Translations under genes and position numbers: made by a program
Notes under the pieces: model-generated
Databases searched by the model: none
Seen by the model: only the letters and a program-made list of their open reading frames with translations
Told to the model about the DNA's origin: nothing
Shown: piece by piece, positions 54,814-64,000 of the stretch
How the letters are laid out: every line of letters starts with the position of its first letter
How positions within the stretch are numbered: position 1 is the first letter of the stretch
From: CAWJKP01 sp963843465
GTDB taxonomy: Bacteria; Planctomycetota; Planctomycetia; Pirellulales; Thermoguttaceae
DNA: 64,000 bases
Direction of reading: 5' to 3'
Assembly (NCBI GenBank): GCA_963843465.1
Contig: CAWJKP010000004.1
Coordinates: 434,001 to 498,000 of the forward strand

Positions 54814-57800
54814 CTACTTCGCCCAATCTTTCAACTGTTCCACCGCCGCCAGCACGTCGTTGCGGCGCTTCTCGAAGACGGCGAACATGGCCAGGATCGC
54901 AGCGCCCAAGGCGATGCCGCAGATGTACCAGATCCAGGTGTGCGCCTGCGCCGCGTGCGAGATGATGCTCACCATGTCCAACACCAAGAACGTCAACCCC
55001 AGGAAGAGGAACGACCGCACCCGGAACGAGATCCCCGCCAACATGCCGGCCACCGAGAGCACCATCAGCACCAGGGGCAGCCCCCAACTGTTCCCCAGTC
55101 CGGCGATGAACATGTCGGCCGTCGAGGAGATGTAGATCGCGCTGAGCGTCAAGTAGCGGAAGGCGGCGCTCTGGGCTTCGCTCAGCCGGTCGTGGTTGAG
55201 ATATTCGGCCACCAGCCCGGCCAGCGCCAGCGGAATCACGAAGAGCTGCGGATTTCGCAGGAACTCGAATCCCGACAAGTCCAGGCCGACCCAGAGGCCC
55301 AGGTTGGCGGAGAGGACGGCCAGCGCCGCACACTTCCACGAGCGCCGCGTGACCGCCATGACTGCGTAGAACAGGGCCATCAGGAGCCACACCGCCGGCG
55401 CACGGCCGACCAGGTGCCACGGTCCCCCGAGCATCGGCGCCAACCAGAACCCGACCGCCGGCAACAGCGGCAGCAGCAGCGCCGTATGCGCCAAGGGCTG
55501 CGAGAGAACGGCCGCGCCGCGGCGATGGAACCACTGGCTGACCCCCGCGCCCGTAAAAGCCACGGCCATCACGATCAGCATCCAGTAGTCGACCAGGTAG
55601 CCCTTGAACAGCCAGGGCATCGTCAACCAGACGTGCAATCCGGCCGCCACTGCCAACGCTTCGGCGGCGTACACGTAGGCCTGCCGCCCGCGATCGCCCA
55701 GCCGCAGCGGATCGAGCCCCGGCGTCACCGCGAAGGCGAAGCATCCTGCGATCAGGCCGGCCAGCGTTACGATCACCGCGGCAATGGCGATGGGAAGCAT
55801 CGGCGCGCCGCGGCCCAACTCGAAGAGCAGGGACTCCTGCACAACCACGGCTGCCAGCATGGCGATCGCCAGGCCGGCCAGCACCGGCACGGACTGCCGG
55901 CCCCGCTGGCTCCAATCGCTGCCGGCGGGCAAGAGGCGTTTCAGCCCGAACCCCGCCAGCAAGCCCGTGACGGCGGCCGCAACCATCACGATCACGCTGC
56001 GATGGAGCCAGGGAGCTGGGCCGTCCGCCGCAAGCATGGCCCAACCCAGGCCGGTAAGCGACAGGACGCCCATCTTCAGTGTCCCATACTGCCATCGGGC
56101 CCGCCATGTCCCGCTGGCGACGCCCGCCATGGCGATTGCCGCCAGCCACAGGAGAAATAGTCCCGGCACGGCAGCCATCCGGCCGGCCAGCCACCAGCGG
56201 AGGCCGTCATAGCGGCAGCCGTCGAAGTTGAAATCGATCGTGACCCATAGGGCCAGCGTGCCGGCCACGGCGACGACCACCGCCTGGACACTGGGGAACC
56301 ATTCTTCGATGGTACTCCTCACGCTCTGTGCGAGGTTCGGCCTCACGCGGAGCGCGAGGAGTGCGGCAGTCGCGGCGACCAGGGCGTAGCCGGCCAACTC
56401 GTCGACCGCCGACCAGCAGAGCATCCGCGGCGTGAGTTGCCGGGCCAAGAGTCCCATGGCGATGGCCGACAGGCCGAGACCATAGAGCGCCGGCAGGGGG
56501 AAGCGCGCGCCGCGATCGCCCAGACAAACGGCCGTGGCCGTGGCGACGCCCGCCAGTGCAATCCAGTCGAGTCGCTCGATGGGTATGCCCCCCAGTTGGA
56601 ACAGCGTACTGGCCACACCGGTCGCGGCAACCAGCGCCAGCAGGACGGCGCCGGCCTGGGCGGCCAGATGGGCAAACGGCGGCTGCCCTTCGGCCCTCGG
56701 GCTCGGCACGCCCCGGGGCAAGAGTTCCAGAAGCGACCAGACGACGGAACCGATCGCCAGGCAGAGCACATTGGCCTGCACCAGGCCGGCCACGTCGGCC
56801 AGGTCCCAGTCGGGCCACCGCGCGCCGCTGGGCGAGTAGGCCCACCAGGCGATCGTGCCGCCCAGGTTGATCAACAAGCCGGAGAAGTAGACGTGTAGCG
56901 GCTTCCGCAACACGAGGGCGACCAGTCCCGCGGTCAAGCTGACGGCCAGGATCGCCCCGGCGGCCCACCAAGGCCGGGCCGGATCGTGGAAGGCGTGCAG
57001 CGTGGCCAGGGCCACGGTCAGCGTGCCGATCGCGGCGATCCACGGCTCAATCAGCGAGCGCGGGCCGAACAGCCTTCTTGCCCCTATCCCCATCGCCAAG
57101 ACCATCAGTCCGGCAGCGGCCCAGGCGGTCGTCAGGGCGTGATACGCAATCCACGAGTTGGCCGGCGCATGCCGATAGATCGAGGCCACCGAGCACGCCG
57201 TCAATACCCCCGCACCCACGGCAAAGCCGCCCAGCACGTGCAACAGGCTCTTCGGTTGCGATTGTCGCAAGTACCAGGCAGCGGCCGCGGTGGTCAGCAG
57301 CAGCCCGATCCAACCCTGCGGAGCAGCCAGTTCGTTCATCCACAACGGCAGCCAGCCGGGCGTGTGAACGAGCCAGGCCACCGGCAGGACCGCCAGCGCG
57401 CAATTGCCGGCCACCGGCACCAGAACTTGGGTGGCCAGCAGGGGACTTTCGCCCAGCGTCATCTCGCGGAGCTCGTACAAGCGCCTTCGTGCCGCCAGCC
57501 ACACCACGGCGACGGCCGCGCTGGCGATCACGTTGGCTTGCACGAGTCGCAGCCAGTAGTCGTTGAAACTGAGGTGGCGGAGCAACTCGAAATGCCAGAC
57601 GACCAAGGAGGCGGCCACGTTCACGCCCAGCGCCGCGGCGAAGGCCCATCCTTCGCGGCGTCGCCAGACGGCCATCGTAGCTCCGGCGCCGCTGGCCACC
57701 GCGATGGCGGCAGCCGCCCAAAGCTGTTCCCCTTCCTGCCAGAATGCCGCTTTCAGTCCCAGCATTACCGCCAGGATGCCCGCCACTCGGACCCAGGTGG

Positions 57801-60800
57801 CGGCCATGCGGATCAGGCCTTGCGGCGGTCCCGCGGCGTCGGCCGTGGTTCGCAACGACGCGACCCACCAGGTGGCCGCCACCACCAGCAACGCATAGAC
57901 GGCCCAACCGAGCATCAGCGTGCGATAACCCCAGACGGGGTCGACCTCCAAGTGCCAAGAGAGCGGCAAGCCGCGGATCGTGCAGGCCAACAGGCCGAGC
58001 ACCGCCATGCCGGACAAGCCGACTGCGTGGGGACGCAACCGGCCTCGCAGTTGCAAAGCCGCCAACGGCAACAGCAGCGCGATCCATCCCAAGGGCTCTC
58101 CGGCCGCCACGCTCCACGCTTGCCAAGGAAGCGAGACAAAAGCGAGGACGAAAAGTGCGATGCCGAGCACCACGACGTTGGCGATCACGGCCATGCCGAT
58201 TTGTACGCTCATCAGCCCCCGCGACCAGGGCCCCGCCGAGACGCCGCTTGCCGGTGTTTCTCGCCATACGTCGAGCTGTTTCCGGCCGACGAGCCACACG
58301 ATCGCCCAAACGGCGGCCGTGACGGCGAAGAGTTGGATCAGCGTGGCGAAGAACGCCGCGTCGAAAGGCCGCTTGGCCAAGGTGGCGTGCAGCGCATAGC
58401 CCAGCACGACGGCCATCTCCAGCACCAGGCCCGCGGAGAAGGCGTAGCCCGAAGAGCGTTCTCGCAACGCATAGCCGACCAGCGTCCCGATCAGCAGCGC
58501 CAGCGGCACGAGATACGACCACGTCGGCCCGAGGGTCTCGAAGAACGTTTTGGCAAGGGGTCCGCCGGGCGCCGCTCCGCCGATCTGCAAGATCGCGGCC
58601 ACGCCGGTAAGCGCCAGCACGGGCAAGGCCATCGTCACGAGCAATACGCTTCGCGCGACCCGCGGCCCGCCGATGAGGGCCCGTGAAAAAATAACTTGGT
58701 GACTTTCTTGTGGTGCAGGCGTCTCGCCTGCCCGGGAAAATGCAGGCGCCTCGCCTGCCCCGCAAGACGCAGGCGGGACGCCTGCACCACAAGGGTAGAT
58801 GGCACAGGTTGGGGCGAAGGGTCCGGCGTGAACCCGCCGGCACCCGTCTGCCAAGTGCTTTCGTCCCCAAACGGCGATTGAGCAGAGGGCGAAACTGATG
58901 GCCAGAGTCCACCGCGACGCCGAGGCGACGGCCAGATCCGTGGCGAACCGGCCGGCGATCAGGCAGGGCAGCGTGGCGGCCAGCAGCAGCACGGCGACCA
59001 GCTCGGCGGTCCGCCACCTCTCCCAAAGCGTCGCGATGAGCATTACGGCCAGCACCCCCAGGAGGATCCATGCGGTTGGGCCAAAGGCGCTGGGGACGGC
59101 GGCAGGCGCGGCCGACGCGACGGCGCCGCCGACAAGTTCGCTCGGTACTTCGGCAAGAGTGCAACAGGCGACCAGCAACCACTGCATCGCGACCACGCCA
59201 TGGCGGATGCACCAATCGACGCTCCAGCGGCCTTGTAGCAACCGCCGCCCGTCGATACCCCTGCGGAGGCTGATGATTCGGGCCACGACCCAGACAAGCG
59301 ACAACAATCCGAGAGCGATGCCCCAGGCCTGAAGATTCCGCGGATCGAGCACAGCATGGCTAACGCTGGCGATCCGCTCCAGGAGATTGGGGGTAGGGGG
59401 CAATTGGTAAGGCGTGATCCAGCCGACGTGCTTCAGCCAGGCGGTCGTGGCGGCGACGGCTGCAAAGGCTAACGCTGCCTGATGGGCGGCGAACAATACG
59501 ACCCCACGATTCCGCCAGGCGAGCACCAACCACACGGCCGCCAGCCAAGGGAAACAGCAGGCCAGCCACAGGCTGCCGGCGCTGCGGCCGAAAACGATCG
59601 CCGGCACCGCCAGTGCCGATGAGAGCAAGGCGGAGCCGGCCAGCGGCTCGACGTAGCAGGCACACGCCGTGTGCCGTCCGTCCATACCGAGGGAGACAGC
59701 GGACGGCACACGGCGTGTGCCTGCTACATCGAGCGCCTTCCCGTGAACGGTTACCGCGGAACGAAGCCGGTCGAGGCCCACTACGGCCGCCACGGCCAGC
59801 GTGGCGTGGCCCAGCAGCGCTATCGTCCAATTGGGGCCAATGCGATCGGTGCAGGCGAAATAGTTGAAATTGAGCGCGTGGACCATGCCGGCCATCGCGA
59901 CCAACGAAGCGGCCCACGTCCGCGGGGACGAGCGATAGAGCCACGCCAGGAGGAAATAGACCGCGGCAATGGCTGCGCTGGCGACGATCGGCGCCGGCGT
60001 GGGGGAAGCGGCGATGAGCGCCCCGTCGCACCAGGTCGTCCACACCGTCAGCGCCGCGGCGAGCATCGCGGCCGCCTCGCCCAAATGGACCAGCGGAATG
60101 CGGTACAGATCGGCCAGCGAGAGGCCCTTGCTGCGCGGCATGGAGACCGCGAATTGATCGTCGTAGATCATGTTCCACGGTTCGTACCAGACGCCGGCCG
60201 CGTAACGCTGCACCGCGGCGGCAGCCGCCGCCATGGCCAGCGCTTCGATCGCCAACACGGCGCCCCAGAGCGGTCCGACGTGCTGCGCGGCCGGCTGCGA
60301 CCACAATGCCCACAACGCGGCCGACGTCACCAGAGCCAACCCCAGGTAGCTCAGTCCGAGACGGCGCCAGCGGGCCGTCAGCGCCAGGCTGCCGGCGCCA
60401 TAGACGGTGTAAAGGATCGCGGCGCGCAGGGCGTCGGCCCCGCCCGTCCGGGCGCCGTCGACGGTGACCAACAGCAGTCCGGCCGCTGCCACGACGCCGC
60501 AGCCGCCGAGATAGATCACGCTGTGGCGGCGGCGACCTAAACGCGCCAAAACTTCCGAGAGGGCAGCCAGGATAACGAACAGGCCGCCCAATGCCGTCCC
60601 GCTCTTCGCACTGACCATGAGCTGCAGCAGTTTCACGCCATACGGTTCCGCCTCGGAGGAAGTCAGTTGGCCGGTCAACAGGTAGAACGAGGTGAGGTAG
60701 GCCAGGGCCGCGCAGGCGATGGCGCCGGAGTGCAAGACGGGCAGACGCCAGCGGAATGCCGCAAATACCAGGGCCACGGCGTTCAGCACGGCAACGGCAA

Positions 60801-62405
60801 TCAGCCAACCCGGCTCCGGCCAGGCCATTGCCAGGGCCGCCAGCATGGCAAACATGGCGACCAAGGCAACGATCGTTCCGGCAAGCTGATAGGCCGCCAG
60901 CTCTTTGTCGCGCCTACTGCCGCGCATGACGGTCAATCCAGCGGCCAGCAGCGGGACGGCGGTCATGGCAACCAGCAGCGAAAATCGTTGGAGCACGATC
61001 GCCACGTCGCGAGGTGTGACGGCCTGGGCCGGTTCCAACGGCGTGATGGCCCGGGCCGCCAGCAGGCCCAGGGCCACGAGCGTCGAGAATGCCGTGATGC
61101 CCAGCAGCGTGAACAGGAAACCGATCTGAGTATCGGTGAGTCGCAACGGATGCCGGCTCGCACGGTCGAACCAGGGGTAGAGGTAGCGGCCGACCGCTCC
61201 GGCAAACAGTGCCACGCAGAGAGCACTGCGCCGACCATCAACCAGGCGGGCGAGTCGCTGCGGACCAGTTGCGCGGCCAGCAGCACCGCGATCGAGTCGC
61301 CCAGGACCGCCGCCAAAATCAGCCATCGGCCGTCCGGCACGAGGATCCGCGCCGCCAGGCCCACCAGGTAGGCGAAGACCGCCAGCGAAACGATCTCGCT
61401 GACCAGGGGCAGCAGCGTCCACTCCCCCTTCGCCATGCTCGCCATGGCGACGAAGTTCAAGGGCACCAACAGCGTTGCAATCACCAGCAATGCCCGGCTG
61501 GTCGATTCCAGCTTCCAACGATGGTGGGCGTAGAGCCCGACGCCGAAGACGGCCGACGAAATCGAGACGAAGATGAAGAACTTGGAATAAGGGATTCGCT
61601 CCAGGGTTTCCCATAGGCTGACAACCAGCGCCACCGACGAGCAGACGAACAGCAATCCACCGATCAGCTCGCCCCAGCGAATATTGCGCTGTTCCATGAA
61701 GGTGGCCAAAATCTCGCTCCAGGACCGCGACGGCGAAGCCGGCGGCTGCGGTTTCGCCGCGGCCGCCGCGACGGCCGGAACGCGGGGCTCCGCCGTCGGC
61801 GCGTGAGGAGACGCCGTCGCCTCGGCCGTGGCGAGAAAAGCGGCCAACGGCGCCGGAAGTTGGGCGTCGGCCGGAGGCCTGGCCGGCTCAAGACGCGGCG
61901 TGGGATCGTGGGCCGGAAGGGGCGACTGCGGTACGGAGGGACTGACTGCTTCAGGAGACGTTACGGCAGGGGGCAGGGCCGGCGGCAGAGCGGCAGGCCG
62001 ACCTGGCTCCACCTCTTCTACGACCACGGCAGTCACGATCGGGGCCGCGCGCTTCTCGGCGGCGGGAACCAGCAATTGCTGACGATACTCCTGCAATCGG
62101 TACAACAGGCGATCCACCACCCGTGGCTTCAGCGTACCTTTCTCACGGAATCGCCACAATTGGCGCAGGACCGCCTCCAGGTCGCTCAATTCCCGGGCCT
62201 TGGGGGTTGCGAGATCCTTGCCGCACCAGTCGCAACGGTCGTAGCCGGCCGGAGTCAACCGCCCGCAGAAGGCACACGTTTGGCCCGGTTTCTTGCGGCC
62301 GGCGCCGAAGATCGCGGCCAGCAGTGCCCAGATGCCGTGGCCGACGAGCGTGACGATCGTCAGCACGATAGCAATCACCAGCAGCACGGCCGGGAGATCC
62401 CACAT
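54814..62405 (-). CDS. Giant multi-span membrane protein with zinc ribbon, frameshifted
   Basis: About 2,530 residues. The N-terminus has one membrane span (DLPAVLLVIAIVLTIVTLVG), a zinc ribbon (C44-x2-C47 ... C58-x2-C61), a helical segment and a long Pro/Ala linker (to about residue 240). Then many dozens of membrane spans run to the C-terminus. The frame breaks at about 61226: WLMVGAVL in the first frame continues as LCVALFAGAVGRYLYPWF in the second. The two frames overlap widely. Two palindromes are translated within it (58707-58793 and 59653-59727). No enzyme motif seen. Similar giant polytopic proteins occur in planctomycetes without known role. An export or cell-envelope role is a guess. 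Confidence 0.75.
58707..58793. repeat. Family B palindrome in frame inside the giant membrane-protein gene
   Basis: 87 bases (29 codons, no stop on the coding strand): CTTGTGGTGCAGGCGTCTCG ... GGACGCCTGCACCACAAG with internal CAGGCG repeats. On the coding strand it is read as CGAGVPPASCGAGEAP and SRAGETPAP, Cys/Gly/Pro-rich and unlike the hydrophobic surroundings. Confidence 0.9.
59653..59727. repeat. Family A palindrome in frame inside the giant membrane-protein gene
   Basis: 75 bases (25 codons, no stop): GTAGCAGGCACACGCCGTGT ... ACACGGCGTGTGCCTGCTAC. Coding-strand translation AGTRRVPSAV ... GRHTACACY, the same frame and peptide as in the spermidine-synthase-like gene. CCGTGAACGGTTACCG, the outer-arm motif, follows at 59741. 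Confidence 0.92.
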
Positions 62406-62571
62406 GATCCGAATCTCAAAGCGTTAGGGGTTGTATCTCCCCAAGTATAGGACTTCCGCGCGGCAGCGGAACTAGCTACTCAAGAATAAGGGCTCGCCCG
62501 CGGCCGGCATATAACGGAGGGGCTGAGACCAAGACCAGGGCGTATTTCGTCAGCGTGGCGGAGGGGCAGTT

Positions 62572-62985
62572 TCAAGAGGAGGAACGATCCGCCGATCGCA
62601 TCAGGCGGTCGAGAATCCCGTTGACGAACTGAGCCGACTGGCCGCTGCCGTAGCGCTTGGCCAGCTCGATCGCTTCATTGATCGCCACCGGGGCCGGAGT
62701 CGTGGTGTGCAAGAGCTCGTAGGCGCCCATGCGGAGCACATTGCGATCGGTGACCGCCATGCGGGTCACGGTCCAGTGCTCGGCCGTCGCCTCGATCAAG
62801 CGGTCCAAATCGTCCCGATGACGCCGCACGCCGGCCACCAGATCGCGGGCAAATGCCGTCAGCTCCGCGGTACCCAGACGCCGCTGGATCAGCCCGTCGC
62901 CGATCGCCGGGTTATTGCGGGGATTCAGGTCGTCCTGGTAGAGCACCTGGAGAGCCACTTCACGCGCTCGGCTGCGTCGGGTCAT
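62572..62985 (-). CDS. nusB: Transcription antitermination factor NusB
   Basis: 137-residue RNA-binding factor that, with NusE/S10, binds boxA RNA and prevents early termination on rRNA operons. Typical features: RRSRAREVALQVLYQDDLNP at the N-terminus, TVTRMAVTDRNVLRMGAYELLH, and the C-terminal VAINEAIELAKRYGSGQSAQFVNGILDRL. Full length. The ATG at 62985 overlaps the ribH stop by four bases. The ribH-nusB order is common in bacteria. Confidence 0.95.
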   Translation of the reverse strand: MTRRSRAREVALQVLYQDDLNPRNNPAIGDGLIQRRLGTAELTAFARDLVAGVRRHRDDLDRLIEATAEHWTVTRMAVTDRNVLRMGAYELLHTTTPAPVAINEAIELAKRYGSGQSAQFVNGILDRLMRSADRSSS

Positions 62986-63488
62986 TTGGGCAGCTTGGCC
63001 ATCAGGCTGACCATCTCCAAGGCGGCCTCGGCGCACTCGCTGCCCTTGTTGCCGATGCGGCTGTCGGGCCGGTCCTTGCCGCGGGTGCCGGCCTGGCCGC
63101 CGGACCGCGCGACGGCCTGCTCCAGAGTATTGCAAGTGAGCACGCCGAAGAGCGCGGGCACTCCGGTCCGCACGCCGATCTCGGCCAGCGCGATGCTCAC
63201 GGCGCGGTTGATGTGCTGGTCGTGCGTGGTTTCGCCGCGGATCACGGCCCCCAGGCAGAGCACGGCCAGGTAGCGGCCCGAGGCCGCCAGGCGGGCGGCG
63301 GCGGTGGGGATCTCGAAGGCCCCGGGGACCCAAGCCACGTCGATGTCTTCGGAGAGCACGCCGTGCTTGGTGAGCGTTTCCAGCGCCCCGTCCAGCAACC
63401 GCGAGGTGATCGACTCGTTGAACCGCGCCACGACGATCGCAAAGCGTCCCCCGGCCGATGCCACGATGCCTTGAAAAGTGTTGACCAT
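62982..63488 (-). CDS. ribH: 6,7-dimethyl-8-ribityllumazine synthase
   Basis: 168-residue lumazine synthase, penultimate step of riboflavin synthesis, forming the lumazine from ribitylaminouracil and dihydroxybutanone phosphate. Landmarks: ARFNESITSRLLDGAL (substrate-binding FN), VPGAFEIPTAA, VLCLGAVIRGETTHDQHI with the catalytic His, and FGVLTCNTLEQA. Slightly longer than usual because of the C-terminal segment (GGQAGTRGKDRPDSRIGNKG then the last helix). Overlaps nusB by ATGA. Confidence 0.95.
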   Translation of the reverse strand: MVNTFQGIVASAGGRFAIVVARFNESITSRLLDGALETLTKHGVLSEDIDVAWVPGAFEIPTAAARLAASGRYLAVLCLGAVIRGETTHDQHINRAVSIALAEIGVRTGVPALFGVLTCNTLEQAVARSGGQAGTRGKDRPDSRIGNKGSECAEAALEMVSLMAKLPK

Positions 63489-63510
63489 CGCCTATTGTCT
63501 CTTGGGCCCT

Positions 63511-64000
63511 CTAGTATTTGCCTGCGGCCGGCGGCGGCAGGTGCCGCTTTTTCAACCAGTCTGCGATGACCTGTTTCCCGCCTTTCTGGGCCTTCTCCGC
63601 AGCGCCGCTAACCTCGCCAAGCTCGGTGGCAAGAGCGGCTTTGCCCTGCTCCGTGTCTCCCGCAAGCTTGGCCAGCAGTTCACACCGGTGTTTGATAAGC
63701 TCGGTTGCTTCAGGAGTCAGCGTGAAGGAGTCAGGATGCGCCATCCAGTCCAGCACCAGGAGCTTCATCTCGTTGGTTTCTCCGGCGCGCTCCAGACATC
63801 CCAGTGCCTTGTCGGCGAACTCTTTCGAGTAGAAGGTGAGCACGTGCGGGTAAGGCCGGCCGTCCATGGGGTCGCCGGCCTTGAGCGTGTCCTGGTACCG
63901 TTGGTGGCACAGCGCCAGGTAGTCGAGCATGGCTCGGGCCTTCTCCGCCGGGTTGTAGTGGAACATGACGTACTCGCGGGCGATCGCCTGCGCATCCAGG
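63511..64000 (-). CDS. Unknown protein, C-terminal part only
   Basis: The frame is open to the window edge (LDAQAIAREYVMFHYNP...), so the true start lies beyond 64000. The visible 162 residues are helical and charged (EKARAMLDYLALCHQRYQDTLKAGDP, KQVIADWLKKRHLPPPAAGKY), suggesting a soluble alpha-helical repeat protein. No family recognised. Same strand as ribH and nusB, 22 bases upstream of ribH, and possibly co-transcribed. Confidence 0.6.
   Translation of the reverse strand, partial: LDAQAIAREYVMFHYNPAEKARAMLDYLALCHQRYQDTLKAGDPMDGRPYPHVLTFYSKEFADKALGCLERAGETNEMKLLVLDWMAHPDSFTLTPEATELIKHRCELLAKLAGDTEQGKAALATELGEVSGAAEKAQKGGKQVIADWLKKRHLPPPAAGKY

Noticed and set aside
54391..56160. 589-codon plus-strand frame over the giant membrane-protein gene
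   Set aside because: Composition (QRQ, RRH) is that of an antisense frame; the minus strand has clear membrane spans.
8642..61230. Programmed frameshifting as the cause of the eight host-gene frame breaks
   Set aside because: No slippery heptamer or A/T run at the sites, unlike the A8 run in the transposase, and the gene families are not known for recoding.
1..64000. tRNA, rRNA, riboswitch or replication-origin features
   Set aside because: I looked for cloverleaf ends, conserved rRNA stretches and riboswitch cores in the gaps and saw none that I could support.

Overview
The window looks like a chromosome segment of a planctomycete, probably of the Pirellulales type. This is inferred from gene content: a C-x-P-S-R sulfatase with a C-terminal lectin-like domain, PQQ/beta-propeller and DUF4091/GH123-like secreted proteins, two very Cys-rich secreted proteins, a small FSLRSLL membrane protein, a giant multi-membrane-span protein, and GC-rich coding on both strands. 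No rRNA, tRNA or CRISPR array was recognised.

Layout. 0-7 kb: 5'-truncated dinB, a small Cys-rich exported protein over a radical-SAM gene remnant, then secreted proteins (PQQ propeller, GH123-like, unknown). 7.5-14.4 kb: a tripartite RND efflux system, with the TolC-like gene divergent from the RND pump and lipoprotein adaptor. 14.4-17 kb: DUF1330, discoidin-domain and sulfatase genes overlapping by ATGA. 17-20.9 kb: LemA, a degenerate nucleotidyltransferase, a TPM-domain protein, a broken kelch gene and a DUF2461 protein. 20.9-30.8 kb: a carbohydrate block (GH-A-like hydrolase, cupin, two SDRs, DeoC, RhaT-like transporter, two MDR dehydrogenases). 31-33 kb: a second GH123/DUF4091-like protein. 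33.4-44 kb: a redox operon (QmoC-like, HdrC, HdrB, HdrA, FeS/NrfD fusion, molybdopterin oxidoreductase) interrupted by an ISAzo13-type insertion sequence. It is followed by an outer-membrane protein and a HTH plus periplasmic-binding-like regulator of the type linked to molybdate. 46.8-50.8 kb: PRC-barrel protein, porin, Cys-rich protein. 51.3-54.6 kb: membrane-anchored spermidine-synthase-like protein. 54.6-62.4 kb: small and giant membrane proteins. 62.6-64 kb: nusB, ribH and a partial unknown gene.

Two features cut across this layout. First, at least nine families of imperfect or perfect palindromes (about 30-130 bp) occupy most intergenic gaps. Some are nested inside shared outer arms, and several lie in frame inside protein genes (RND adaptor signal peptide, spermidine-synthase-like protein, giant membrane protein twice). 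Second, eight otherwise well-conserved genes each contain one frameshift. That is far too many for ordinary decay in 64 kb, so it points either to indel errors in the sequence or to a degrading genome.
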